Part shown: one piece after another, positions 24,035 through 32,042 of the stretch
Position numbering within the stretch: the first letter of the stretch is position 1
Layout: every line of letters starts with the position of its first letter
Assembly: GCA_964510055.1 (NCBI GenBank)
Contig: CAZDZY010000013.1
Coordinates: 1-41,408, forward strand
DNA: 41,408 nt
Direction: 5' to 3'
From: DTFZ01 sp964510055
GTDB taxonomy: Bacteria > Bacillota > Clostridia > Christensenellales > SZUA-584
Notes under the pieces: model-generated
What the model was told of the DNA's origin: nothing
The model's database searches: none
Seen by the model: the letters and a program-made list of their open reading frames with translations, nothing else
Translations under genes and position numbers: made by a program

Positions 24035-24709
24035 ATGTTTATACTGGCGGTCGACACGACAGGCAGCGTATGCGGCGCAGCCGTGCTTCAGGATGAGCGG
24101 CTGCTGTCGGAAAGCTATACGGATAACGGACTGACGCATTCAGAAACATCAGCGCCCATGGCAGATCACTGCCTTAAGAGCGCCGGAGCCGATATAAAGG
24201 ATATAGATCTTTTCTGCTGCGCCATAGGCCCCGGTTCGTTTACGGGAATAAGGATTGGGGTCGGCATGATAAAAGCGTTTTCGCACGCTTCGGAAAAACC
24301 CGCGCTGGGAGTGAATACGCTCGACGCGCTTGCGTTCAACATGCGCGGGGCCGACGAGACGATATGCCCGGTAATAGACGCGAGAAGAGGCGAAGTATAT
24401 ACCGCTGCGTACAAAAGGGGCGAAAGGATATCCGGTTACAAAGCCGACGCTTTGGATAACGTGCTTGAGGAGTTGAAAAACGAAAAGACGGTCTTCCTGG
24501 GCGACGCGGCGCTGAATTACAGGGATAAGATACTCGCAGCTTCGCCGCTGTATAGGACGGCGCATCCCGGTATAATACTCCAGCGGGCGGCCTCGGTAGG
24601 CCTTGCGGCGCTTGAAATGTATAAGAAAGGCGCGCGCGGCGACGCGTACAGCCTGGAACCGTTTTACCTCCGCGAGACGCAGGCCGAAAGGCTGAAACAC
24701 AAAGGCTGA
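24035..24709 (+). CDS. tsaB: tRNA t6A37 biosynthesis protein TsaB
   Basis: A 224-residue ASKHA-fold protein: FILAVDTTGSVCGAAVL at the N terminus, LFCCAIGPGSFTGIRIGVGM near residues 65-85, and CPVIDARRGEVYTA. It is an inactive TsaD paralogue that scaffolds t6A synthesis. The ATG at 24035, four bases after the tsaE stop, is preferred over an upstream in-frame codon at 23993 because the conserved AVDTTG strand must begin within a few residues of the N terminus. The next start (rimI) is one base after its stop. Confidence 0.94.
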   Translation: MFILAVDTTGSVCGAAVLQDERLLSESYTDNGLTHSETSAPMADHCLKSAGADIKDIDLFCCAIGPGSFTGIRIGVGMIKAFSHASEKPALGVNTLDALAFNMRGADETICPVIDARRGEVYTAAYKRGERISGYKADALDNVLEELKNEKTVFLGDAALNYRDKILAASPLYRTAHPGIILQRAASVGLAALEMYKKGARGDAYSLEPFYLRETQAERLKHKG

Positions 24710-24710
24710 T

Positions 24711-25172
24711 ATGGATATTAAACTCCGGGAAGCAACGAAAAACGACATAGACGATATTTATTACGTTGAGACACACTGTTTCGGGTCGCCCTGGTCGCTC
24801 GACTCCATAATGTGCGACATAATCGAAAACGATAGTGCGCTCTACGTCGCCGCAACGGATAACGGGCGGATAATAGGCTTTTGCGCTATGCACACTGTGC
24901 TTGACGAAGGGCATATCATGAACCTCGCCGTACTCGAAGAATATCGCGGCAAACGAATAGGGGAGAAGCTTTTAAGGAAGATGTTTGAGCTTGCCCCTCC
25001 CGAAGTATCCTGCTACACGCTTGAGGTAAGGGTATCGAACGCTCCCGCGATAAAGCTTTATGAGCGCCTCGGCTTTACATGCTTCGGATCGCGCCCGGGG
25101 TATTATGCGGATACGGGCGAGAGCGCTATGATAATGTGGCTGGGCAAGGGTAAGCAGCAGTACGGGATATAA
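24711..25172 (+). CDS. rimI: Ribosomal protein S18-alanine N-acetyltransferase RimI
   Basis: A 153-residue GNAT enzyme. The acetyl-CoA site is VLEEYRGKRIGEKLLRKM (residues ~77-94); TLEVRVSNAPAIKLYERLGF is the typical RimI C-terminal block, and CFGSRPGYYADTGESAMIMW completes it. In the tsa cluster it is assumed to acetylate the N terminus of S18, though in many bacteria its target is untested. It starts one base after tsaB, so the two are coupled. Confidence 0.92.
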   Translation: MDIKLREATKNDIDDIYYVETHCFGSPWSLDSIMCDIIENDSALYVAATDNGRIIGFCAMHTVLDEGHIMNLAVLEEYRGKRIGEKLLRKMFELAPPEVSCYTLEVRVSNAPAIKLYERLGFTCFGSRPGYYADTGESAMIMWLGKGKQQYGI

Positions 25173-25240
25173 AGCGCGCGATCACTTCGTTAACTGACCA
25201 TCCCCGGTAAATAATATTTCCTGTTTTTTTGCGTCATATG

Positions 25241-25270
25241 TTTACATTATGTGTCGTAATATTGTATTAT
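25241..25270 (+). promoter_or_regulatory. Sigma-A-like promoter for DUF4870 gene
   Basis: TTTACA (25241-25246), 18 bases, TATTAT (25265-25270). The gene start at 25323 follows with a strong GGAGGTGGG site. Confidence 0.55.
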
Positions 25271-25322
25271 AGTCGTATATATAAATTCATTATATATAAA
25301 TTTGTTTGGAGGTGGGTATAAT

Positions 25323-25688
25323 ATGTCTGATCAAAAGAACTCGTTGGGTATGGATCAAAAGACAGCCAGTTGGTTTGCTTATATACTTTCGGTTATAAGC
25401 GCTATCATACTGCTGGCTACGGAAAACAAGGAGAACAGGACGGTGCGTACGCACGCATGGCAGTCGCTCGTTATGGGATGCTTTTTTATAGCCATATATA
25501 TCGTAATTGGTATATTAATAGGCATTATTAGCTGGCATGCAGTTTGGCTCGTCGTATTGCTTGGATGGATCAACGCTATCGCTGGCATTGTGTGGTTAGT
25601 GCTTACGATTATCTGCATACTGAAAGCTCTGCAGGGCGACATATTCAAAGTGCCCGTAATATACGACAAAGTAAAGAACCTTCAATAA
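25323..25688 (+). CDS. DUF4870 (Tic20-like) membrane protein
   Basis: A 121-residue protein with three hydrophobic segments (TASWFAYILSVISAIILLA; LVMGCFFIAIYIVIGILIGII; AVWLVVLLGWINAIAGIVWLVLTIICIL). The loop ENRTVRTHAWQSL between the first two is the DUF4870 signature (VRxHAxQS). Function unknown. I took the ATG at 25323, with GGAGGTGGG about nine bases upstream, over the in-frame start at 25302, which is inside the ribosome-binding region. It has its own promoter and a terminator. Confidence 0.85.
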   Translation: MSDQKNSLGMDQKTASWFAYILSVISAIILLATENKENRTVRTHAWQSLVMGCFFIAIYIVIGILIGIISWHAVWLVVLLGWINAIAGIVWLVLTIICILKALQGDIFKVPVIYDKVKNLQ

Positions 25689-25701
25689 TCAATAAACAGA
25701 A

Positions 25702-25737
25702 AAGGCCGGCTCGTTTTTTAGAAGCCGGCCTTGTTTT
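25702..25737. terminator. Bidirectional terminator
   Basis: AAGGCCGGCT (25702-25711) pairs perfectly with AGCCGGCCTT (25723-25732), followed by GTTTTC on the plus strand. It separates two convergent genes. Confidence 0.8.
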
Positions 25738-25755
25738 CTGCTGCTGGTAAAAGTT

Positions 25756-26808
25756 CTACGAGTTTCCGGGACTCAGATCCACCTGGCCGTTGGTGATCGT
25801 TTTGATAAAGTTTCCATAAGACCCGTATGAGGTCTTGATGTAATTATCAAGGAATATGCAGCCGAAAAATATAGCTGCCGATACTACAATCCACATGAGG
25901 ACCATAGCCGCCGCACGCGGGCTGCGCTTCTTTTTTGGAGGCATCGGTATCTCTTCGCCGATTACGGTCTCCTGGTTTATTTCGGGGCGGTTATCCTGTA
26001 TTATTTCAGGGCGGACAACCTGCTTTCTTTCGGGACGGACGTTCTGCTTTCTTTCGGGGCGGCTATCACGCTTTTTTTCAGTCCGGCTGTCCTGTATTCC
26101 TCTGTACCGCCGTTCGGCAGGCGGGGCCTGCTCCTCCTGCCTGCCAAGGTCTTCCCTTACCTTTGTGAGTTCGGAAGCCAGGTCGCTTTTAGGTTCAGTC
26201 TCTTCGATCTCAAGCCATTGTTTCTTTGCGGACTGGGAGTCTTCCGACGCAGCCTGGCCGCCAAGTATTTTCTTATATTTGTACTCGCGCATGTACTCTT
26301 CCGGGTCAAAATTGCTGATATCGTCGATTTCCGGAAGGTCAAGGTTCTTAAGGTTTTCAAGGTAACGCGGGGAATAGTCGTCATCGCCCGGTTCGTTTAC
26401 CTTAGCGGTAACTATTTCGCTGAATGAGCCTTTTGCTTTTTTATACTCCTCAGGGGCTACCTCTTCTATTGCAGCCTGAAATCTGTTCGGCTGCTTAACC
26501 GCCTCGGCCTGAACGGAAGCTGCAGGCTTTTCGGGCTCTTCGGGCGTTTCTTCGGGCTCTTTTTTCGGCGCTTCCTCAGGTTCATTATCTATACTGTCTT
26601 CATCGGGCAGACCTTCATAATAAACGTTAAAGTATTTCGGGATATCTTTTTTTGGGGCAGGCTCGGGTTTTTGCGTATTGCCGTCCGTCGCGGTTTCGGG
26701 AGAAGAGGGGTTGGTTTTTGTTTGGATAACTTCAACAACAGCCCCGCATTTTGGGCACAGAACGTCGATACTGCTGAGTTTATTGCCGCAATTCGGGCAT
26801 CGCTCCAT
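25756..26808 (-). CDS. Zinc-ribbon membrane protein with octapeptide repeats
   Basis: A 350-residue protein. The N terminus is a zinc ribbon (CPNCGNKLSSIDVLCPKCG, residues ~4-22). A long acidic, low-complexity region rich in Pro, Glu and Lys follows (~30-230). Residues ~242-281 are five tandem octads of the form RPExxQxx (RPERKQNV, RPERKQVV, RPEIIQDN, RPEINQET). A single membrane helix lies at ~299-321 (AAAMVLMWIVVSAAIFFGCIF), leaving ~28 residues outside, so the bulk should be cytoplasmic. Role unknown; the layout is common for clostridial proteins sensing or scaffolding at the membrane. GGAGG upstream favours the ATG at 26808 over the TTG at 26820. Confidence 0.75.
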   Translation of the reverse strand: MERCPNCGNKLSSIDVLCPKCGAVVEVIQTKTNPSSPETATDGNTQKPEPAPKKDIPKYFNVYYEGLPDEDSIDNEPEEAPKKEPEETPEEPEKPAASVQAEAVKQPNRFQAAIEEVAPEEYKKAKGSFSEIVTAKVNEPGDDDYSPRYLENLKNLDLPEIDDISNFDPEEYMREYKYKKILGGQAASEDSQSAKKQWLEIEETEPKSDLASELTKVREDLGRQEEQAPPAERRYRGIQDSRTEKKRDSRPERKQNVRPERKQVVRPEIIQDNRPEINQETVIGEEIPMPPKKKRSPRAAAMVLMWIVVSAAIFFGCIFLDNYIKTSYGSYGNFIKTITNGQVDLSPGNS

Positions 26809-26915
26809 ATAGACCTCCAAAGCGATATGATTCTTTCTCTTAAGGCTCGAAAAAATCGTCTTTACATGTTATTATTGCTATTATACACTGTTTTGTTATC
26901 GGAGGCACTACTTTT

Positions 26916-28028
26916 TTGGAAATTTATCTTGACAACGCAGCTACGACAAAGCCGCTCCTTAAAAGCTCGATAGAAAAGCACCTCGAAACCGCTTGGTATA
27001 ACCCGTCTTCGGCATACGGCCCGGCGGTGGAAGTTTTCAGGGAAATAAAAGAAACAAGGGAACTGTTGAAAAGCATAACGGGCATGGGCGAATGCATATT
27101 TACGTCGGGCGGCACGGAAGCAAATAATACTGCCGTTATGTCAGCATATAAAACAGGGGCGCATTATATAACGAGCGCCATAGAGCACCCGTCGATATAT
27201 AACGCGTTCAAACACCTTGAAACTCTCGGGGCAAACGTCGATTATATAAAGCCGAGAGGTTTTTGCATTCACGCGGAAGACGTGGCCGCGGCGGTCCGTG
27301 ATAACACAGCATTGGTCAGTATCATGCACGTTAACAACGAAACGGGAGCTTTGAACGATATAAATTCGATAGCGGGGGCCGTCAAGGCAAAGAACCCCGA
27401 TGCGCTGTTTCATTCGGACGGCGTGCAGGCGCTGTATAAGACGAGCCTTGCTTTAGCCGCCGATATAGATTACTATACGCTGAGCGCGCATAAGATACAC
27501 GCGCTCAAAGGAACAGGAGCGATATTGGCAGGCAATAACGTCGGGATAAAAAAGCTGCTGCACGGGGGAGACCAGGAATTCGCTCTGCGCCCGGGTACGG
27601 AGAACACCCTCGGTATACAGGCTTTTCTCGAAGCGCTAGAAGCAGGCAAAGGCGATCTTGCGGAATCGAATAAAAGGATCGAAGCGCTGGAGCAGGCCCT
27701 GCTCGGCAGTATGGCGGGAATAGAAGGAGCTAAAGTAAACCTGCCGGAAAATAAAGTGCCGCATATAGTGAACATATCGTTCCCGGGGATCCGGGCGGAA
27801 GTGCTTGTGCGCGTACTCGGCGAAAAAGGGATATATATAGGCACCGGGGCGGCGTGCTCGCGGGGGAAGCTCAGCCGCGTGCTGCTGGAAAGCGGAGTAC
27901 AAAGGGAATATGCGCAAGGCGCGGTGCGCATAAGCATGAGCAGGTTTACCACGCTGCGGGAGATAGAGATATGCGCCGGGGAATTGAAAAGCGCAGTCAA
28001 AAAGCTAAGAGAGTTTGGCAGGAAATAG
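26916..28028 (+). CDS. Cysteine desulfurase (NifS/IscS family), partner of ThiI
   Basis: A 370-residue PLP enzyme that takes sulfur from cysteine as a persulfide. Features: YLDNAATTKP at the N terminus, FTSGGTEANNTAV, the PLP lysine Lys193 in SAHKIHALKGTG, and the catalytic cysteine Cys314 in GTGAACSRGKLS. The start is TTG with GGAGG ten bases upstream; the conserved EIYLDNAATT begins at residue 2, so no earlier start is needed. thiI follows one base after the stop, the same pairing as nifZ-thiI in B. subtilis, so it probably delivers sulfur for 4-thiouridine and perhaps thiamine. Confidence 0.95.
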   Translation: MEIYLDNAATTKPLLKSSIEKHLETAWYNPSSAYGPAVEVFREIKETRELLKSITGMGECIFTSGGTEANNTAVMSAYKTGAHYITSAIEHPSIYNAFKHLETLGANVDYIKPRGFCIHAEDVAAAVRDNTALVSIMHVNNETGALNDINSIAGAVKAKNPDALFHSDGVQALYKTSLALAADIDYYTLSAHKIHALKGTGAILAGNNVGIKKLLHGGDQEFALRPGTENTLGIQAFLEALEAGKGDLAESNKRIEALEQALLGSMAGIEGAKVNLPENKVPHIVNISFPGIRAEVLVRVLGEKGIYIGTGAACSRGKLSRVLLESGVQREYAQGAVRISMSRFTTLREIEICAGELKSAVKKLREFGRK

Positions 28029-28029
28029 C

Positions 28030-29208
28030 ATGGAAAATATCATCATAATAAGATACGCGGAAATATTTTTAAAAGGTCTCAACAGGCCATATTTTGAGAA
28101 AGCGCTTGTAAAAAACACTTCAACAGCGCTTTTTGACTTTCCCGGCGCAGAGGTAAAACGGGAAGAGAGCAGGATGTATATCGAAAATGTGAGCGATAAG
28201 GACTTAAGCCGCGTGCTTGAAAGGCTGCAGTTCGTTTACGGAATACATTCGTACAGCCCGGCTTTAAGGCTTGAACAGGACGCGGGTCTAGCCGCGAAAG
28301 CGTTAGCAGGCCTTGTAAAGGCCGAAAAAGACCGGCTGGGGCGGGAAACTGCCAGTTTCCGTGTGGAGGCGAAGCGCGCGGACAAGCGCTTTCCGATGAA
28401 GTCTTTAGACATAGCGAGGGAGACGGGAGGGGTAATACTCGATAACGTCGCGGGGCTTAAGGTAGACCTTGAACACCCCGACATAACCGCCTATATAGAG
28501 ATACGGGATAAGGCATACTGCTACACGCGGGTCGTAAAAGGGCCGGGGGGCATGCCTGTAGGCTGCAACGGCAAAGCGATGCTGCTTATTTCAGGCGGTA
28601 TAGACAGCCCGGTGGCGGGGCTCATGACGGCTAAGAGGGGCGTATCGCTTTCCGCGGTACATTTTGAGAGCTTCCCGTATACGAGCGACAAGGCGCTCGA
28701 CAAGGTCAAAGACCTGGTCAGGATAATGACAAGGTATACCGGGGCTGTAAAGCTCCATGTTATAAGGTTTACCGATATACAGATGAAACTTTATCAGGAC
28801 TGCCCGCCCGATTACCTTACGGTACTGATGCGCAGGTTCATGATGCGGATAGCGGAGAGGCTTGCGCGAAAAGACGGCTGCCTCGCCCTCGTCACGGGGG
28901 AGAGCGTGGGGCAGGTAGCCAGCCAGACGCTGGAGAACTTAAACGCGACCAACAGCGTTGCTACGATGCCGGTGCTTCGTCCGCTCATCGGCATGGACAA
29001 GATAGAGATAACCGAGAAGGCCGATTATTACGGCACGTTCAAGACTTCGATACTTCCCTATGAAGATTGCTGCACCGTGTTCGTGCCTAAACACCCGATA
29101 ACAAGGCCTAATCCCGGAGACGTTGAAAAGGCGGAGGCGGGGCTGGACGTAGAAGCGATGGTGGAGGCTGCGATAAATCAAGATAGTGTAATATTGATAG
29201 AAAGATAG
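28030..29208 (+). CDS. thiI: tRNA 4-thiouridine sulfurtransferase ThiI
   Basis: A 392-residue enzyme that adenylates and thiolates U8 of tRNA. The N-terminal ferredoxin-like and THUMP region spans ~residues 1-165 (IIIIRYAEIFLKGLNRPYFE; ITAYIEIRDKAYCYTRVVKGPGG). The PP-loop ATP pyrophosphatase motif is SGGIDSPVAG (Ser188 onward). The C-terminal rhodanese domain of E. coli ThiI is absent, as in most Gram-positive versions, so the upstream desulfurase should hand sulfur over directly. I chose the ATG at 28030, one base after the desulfurase stop. Confidence 0.95.
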   Translation: MENIIIIRYAEIFLKGLNRPYFEKALVKNTSTALFDFPGAEVKREESRMYIENVSDKDLSRVLERLQFVYGIHSYSPALRLEQDAGLAAKALAGLVKAEKDRLGRETASFRVEAKRADKRFPMKSLDIARETGGVILDNVAGLKVDLEHPDITAYIEIRDKAYCYTRVVKGPGGMPVGCNGKAMLLISGGIDSPVAGLMTAKRGVSLSAVHFESFPYTSDKALDKVKDLVRIMTRYTGAVKLHVIRFTDIQMKLYQDCPPDYLTVLMRRFMMRIAERLARKDGCLALVTGESVGQVASQTLENLNATNSVATMPVLRPLIGMDKIEITEKADYYGTFKTSILPYEDCCTVFVPKHPITRPNPGDVEKAEAGLDVEAMVEAAINQDSVILIER

Positions 29209-29230
29209 GAAACATAAGGGGGAATATATT

Positions 29231-29365
29231 GTGGAGAAAAACGGGAAAAAAACAAGCAAAGCTGAACGGCGGAAAAAGACCGTCAGGGTGATACAGTCAA
29301 TAATAGTGATAATAATAGTACTGGGCATGATAGTCACGGGAATACTTGCGTCCTTTTTAAACTAA
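29231..29365 (+). CDS. Small single-pass membrane protein (44 aa)
   Basis: A GTG-started ORF of 44 codons: a basic N terminus (EKNGKKTSKAERRKKTVRV) and one hydrophobic helix (IQSIIVIIIVLGMIVTGILA), ending SFLN. GGGGG lies about nine bases before the start. The charge pattern puts the N terminus inside the cell. It resembles the very short DUF4044-type membrane peptides of Firmicutes, but that is by appearance only. It follows thiI by 22 bases and may share its transcript. Confidence 0.6.
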   Translation: MEKNGKKTSKAERRKKTVRVIQSIIVIIIVLGMIVTGILASFLN

Positions 29366-29426
29366 AACAGATTCCGCGATCCCCGGAGCGATTAAGGGAA
29401 AATCATTCAGCTGTCCATAAGACTTG

Positions 29427-29461
29427 AAAGGGATACTGCTTATTGTTAGCAGCATCCCTTT
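29427..29461. terminator. Stem-loop between convergent genes
   Basis: AAAGGGATACTGCT (29427-29440) pairs with AGCAGCATCCCTTT (29448-29461) with one A-C mismatch and a 7-base loop. It lies between the 44-aa gene and the minus-strand SPOR gene. There is no long T tract, so it is a plausible but untypical terminator for both. Confidence 0.45.
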
Positions 29462-29493
29462 AGAAAAAGCAAATCACATATTCCGCATATCCA

Positions 29494-30390
29494 TTAACTG
29501 TTCAGTTCGTTTAAAAACGAGGAGTAATCGACCACTATCTGTATGAGGGAATACTTCAAATCTGAAGAAAACTTTGCGGCGGAACCTGCCGAGGTTGATG
29601 TCGGCAGCGCGTTTACGGTGCTGCTGAATTTTTGCATATAAGAACGAAGGCTTTTCATAGAGCTTTCCTCAGACGTTACGGCCGATTCAAAACCGGCCGC
29701 GGCCGACGCGACGTTTTGTTTGAGAGCGGATACGGCCTGATCGACATTATTGCCCTTATCCGCGTCGAAAACGATCTGCTGAAGGCCGTCGACCGTTTGA
29801 GGAACTATTTCAAAGCAAGATTTTACAGCCGATATCTGACTCTGCTCGGCGCCGATCTTGAACTTGAGAGAACCTGATTTCAGATTGAACAGAGCCGCGT
29901 CAACGTTTTGCTGTTTTAACGAGGCCTTTACCTCATTGGCGTCGTTCGAATCCGTATACCCGGCTATAAGCACCCGGTAAAGGCTTCCGTCGAAAGCTAT
30001 ATAACCGGCTCCGCCCTGTGTTTGAAGCGAGGCCGCAGCCGACTTCGCGTTGGACTCGTCCGAATAAGCGCCTGTCTGTAATGCAAAAAGAGCAACTTCC
30101 TGCGCGGTTATTTCTTCTTCCGCGCGTATCCCGGAAACGCCGGGAAGATCAACGGGCGTTACGGTTTCATTCGGGGCTGTGACCGCGGCGCTTTTTGTGG
30201 CTGTCGGGGTAGCGGCGCTGGAAACGCCGTTGTTGAATACGGGATTAATGATATTATCCGCAATCCAGCTGCCGGCAGCGCCGGCCCCGATAAGGTAAGC
30301 GGCTATCCCCAGCACTATTATAATAATAAACAGGTTCGCAAAACGTCTTTTTTTTATCGGCGGCTTTGCCGCCATTCTTGAGTACCTCAT
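29494..30390 (-). CDS. SPOR-domain membrane protein
   Basis: A 298-residue protein. A basic N terminus (MRYSRMAAKPPIKKRRF) precedes one membrane helix (ANLFIIIIVLGIAAYLIGAG). After a Thr/Ala/Pro-rich linker comes a SPOR-type repeat (VALFALQTGAYSDESNAKSAAASLQTQGGAGYIA, LYRVLIAGYTDSNDANEVKASLKQQ; ~residues 100-175), a fold that binds denuded peptidoglycan glycans. The C-terminal ~120 residues are helical and Ala/Ser-rich. Clostridial homologues accompany septal or engulfment peptidoglycan remodelling, but the role here is inferred. I set the start at the ATG at 30390, with AGGAGG five bases upstream, rejecting a longer frame running into the repeat array. Confidence 0.78.
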   Translation of the reverse strand: MRYSRMAAKPPIKKRRFANLFIIIIVLGIAAYLIGAGAAGSWIADNIINPVFNNGVSSAATPTATKSAAVTAPNETVTPVDLPGVSGIRAEEEITAQEVALFALQTGAYSDESNAKSAAASLQTQGGAGYIAFDGSLYRVLIAGYTDSNDANEVKASLKQQNVDAALFNLKSGSLKFKIGAEQSQISAVKSCFEIVPQTVDGLQQIVFDADKGNNVDQAVSALKQNVASAAAGFESAVTSEESSMKSLRSYMQKFSSTVNALPTSTSAGSAAKFSSDLKYSLIQIVVDYSSFLNELNS

Positions 30391-30420
30391 AATCCTCCTC
30401 CTTATCCTGTGGTATATAAA

Positions 30421-30805
30421 ACTATATGCAAGCAAGGAAATGGATATGAAGCGAAAACCAAAATAATTGGACAAAGGTATCGAAGGGCGGGAGGATGTAA
30501 GCGCCCCGCCCAGCCGGGCGTGGCGCGGACTAAACAAAACTATATGCAAGCAAGGAAATAGATATGAAGCGAAAACCAAAATAATTGGACAAAGGTATCG
30601 AAGGGCGGGAGGATGTAAGCGCCCCGCCCAGCCGGGCGTGGCGCGGGACTAAACAAAACTATATGCAAGCAAGGAAATAGATATGAAGCGAAAACTAAAA
30701 TAAATGGACAAAGATATCGATAGCCGGGCGGAGTGCGGTATTAAGCGAATCCGGGCAAAAATAATTGAAGCGAATACTAAAGAACCCGGACAAGGGTATC
30801 AATAG
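30421..30805. repeat. Noncoding tandem repeat array, 118-119 bp unit, with decaying copies
   Basis: Copy 1 (30421-30538) and copy 2 (30539-30657) are nearly identical: by eye one substitution and one inserted G. Copy 3 (30658 to ~30720) matches for the first ~62 bases and then diverges; shorter fragments of the same core (AAGCGAA...ATAATTG, ACAAGGGTATC) recur at ~30743 and ~30769. Each full unit holds a GC-rich hairpin with an 11-bp stem and one mismatch (30501-30526; 30619-30644). The array fills most of the 494-base gap between degV and the SPOR gene, both on the minus strand. A plus-strand frame through two copies has no start signals. Confidence 0.9.
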
Positions 30806-30832
30806 AAACGTAAAGTGAATTTCGGATAATAT

Positions 30833-30865
30833 AACACATCCCGCCCTGCCGGACGGGATGTGTTT
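30833..30865 (-). terminator. Terminator of degV
   Basis: AACACATCCCG (30833-30843) pairs with CGGGATGTGTT (30854-30864). On the minus strand the stem is followed by a TA-rich run (ATATTATCC). It lies 20 bases beyond the degV stop. Confidence 0.65.
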
Positions 30866-30884
30866 CAAAATACATGATGATGTT

Positions 30885-31748
30885 TTATCTGGTCTTCCCC
30901 ATAAAGAAAAGGGCTATGGTTCCGGGGCCTGCATGGGCGCCTATAACGGCTCCGAGCTGGGATATCATTATGTCTCCGATACTTGGGAATTTTTCCCGTA
31001 TCATCGAAGCAAGATGCTCGGCGGCTTCAACGTCGTCGCCATGGCTTATAAAGACATGCTGCCCATCCGGATTGTATATGTATTCCTCCATCTTTTCGAG
31101 AAGGCATTTTAACGCCCGTTTTCTTCCCTGTTCTTTTTCTCGGGGAATAAGGTGACCCTCATAGTTGACATTAAGAACAGGTTTTATATGAAGCAGGTTG
31201 CCTACAAACGCGGCAGCGCCTGTGACTCTGCCGCCGCGGCGCAAATGGCCTAAGCTGTCCACAGTAAACCAGTGGTTTAATCCTAATTTATTTGCTTCCA
31301 CCCATTTTGTAGTTTCCTCTATGGGTTTGCCTGTATCTCGCATATTTACGGCATAATCCACAAGAAGCCCGAGCCCCAGGGAAGCGCAAAGCGAATCCAC
31401 GACAAATATTTTACGTTCCGGATATTTTGTTCTCATTTCTTCGGCAACGAGTCTAATGTTGTTATAACTGCCCGAAAGCCCAGAAGAAAATTCTATATGA
31501 AGAAGGTCTTTTCCGCTGGAAAGTATGGAGTCGAAAACCTGTGTAATTTCATCGGGCGTAAGTTGAGAAGTAGAAGGAAGCTCTCCGTCGCGCTCCATAT
31601 CAAAGAAGGTCTTTGGGTCCATATCCCCGTCTTTATACTCCTTATGTCCGATAGTATAAGTATATTTTATAACAGGTATATCATGTTTTTTCGTATATTC
31701 AACTGGCAAGTCGGATGTTGAACTTGTGGAGATACAATAATTTGACAT
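30885..31748 (-). CDS. DegV family fatty-acid-binding protein
   Basis: A 287-residue two-domain protein. DegV proteins bind fatty acids and can act as FakB subunits that present them to the FakA kinase. Family signatures: STSDLPVEY near the N terminus, LPSTSQLTPDEITQVFDSIL (residues ~57-76), HIEFSSGLSGSYNN, VVDSLCASLGLGLL, and the C-terminal GAVIGAHAGPGTIALFF. Length is typical. GGGGGG lies ten bases before the ATG. The gene is monocistronic, with its own promoter and terminator. Confidence 0.93.
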   Translation of the reverse strand: MSNYCISTSSTSDLPVEYTKKHDIPVIKYTYTIGHKEYKDGDMDPKTFFDMERDGELPSTSQLTPDEITQVFDSILSSGKDLLHIEFSSGLSGSYNNIRLVAEEMRTKYPERKIFVVDSLCASLGLGLLVDYAVNMRDTGKPIEETTKWVEANKLGLNHWFTVDSLGHLRRGGRVTGAAAFVGNLLHIKPVLNVNYEGHLIPREKEQGRKRALKCLLEKMEEYIYNPDGQHVFISHGDDVEAAEHLASMIREKFPSIGDIMISQLGAVIGAHAGPGTIALFFMGKTR

Positions 31749-31774
31749 AGCGTTTGTTCCCCCCTTTTTGGATA

Positions 31775-31803
31775 ATTTTAATACTAAAAAGACCGATAAT
31801 CAA
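31775..31803 (-). promoter_or_regulatory. Sigma-A-like promoter for degV
   Basis: On the minus strand TTGATT (31798-31803), 17 bases, TAAAAT (31775-31780), 26 bases before the degV ATG. The rest of the 31749-32042 gap is strongly AT-rich (about 31805-31905) with no ORF; it holds this promoter and the divergent aminotransferase promoter. Confidence 0.5.
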
Positions 31804-31962
31804 GTATGTTAATGATTTTGATATAAAATTATAATAATAATATATTAATTATTTTTAAATTGAAAGAAAAAGCACAAAAACAAAAAAGGGCATCGTGAGA
31901 TGGATTTCTGTAAAAAATGAAATATTATTATCAACAATATTCATATTTGAACATATTATGTA

Positions 31963-31991
31963 TTGAAATAAGCATTAAGCTATGCTATTAT
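31963..31991 (+). promoter_or_regulatory. Sigma-A-like promoter for the aminotransferase operon
   Basis: TTGAAA (31963-31968), 17 bases, TATTAT (31986-31991), 51 bases before the ATG at 32043, which has a GGAGG site. Confidence 0.65.
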
Positions 31992-32042
31992 GGTGATTAA
32001 TGAAGTTTTATAATACTTTGTATGCAAATTTGGAGGTTAACA

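Noticed and set aside
25173..25240. tRNA gene or riboswitch upstream of the DUF4870 gene
   Set aside because: No cloverleaf or conserved riboswitch block can be recognised; only a promoter is visible.
30467..30652. Plus-strand frame running through two tandem repeat copies
   Set aside because: It has no start signals, and the unit lengths of 118 and 119 put successive copies in different frames.
30421..30805. CRISPR array
   Set aside because: Units are about 118 bp, directly adjacent, without spacers, and no cas genes are nearby.
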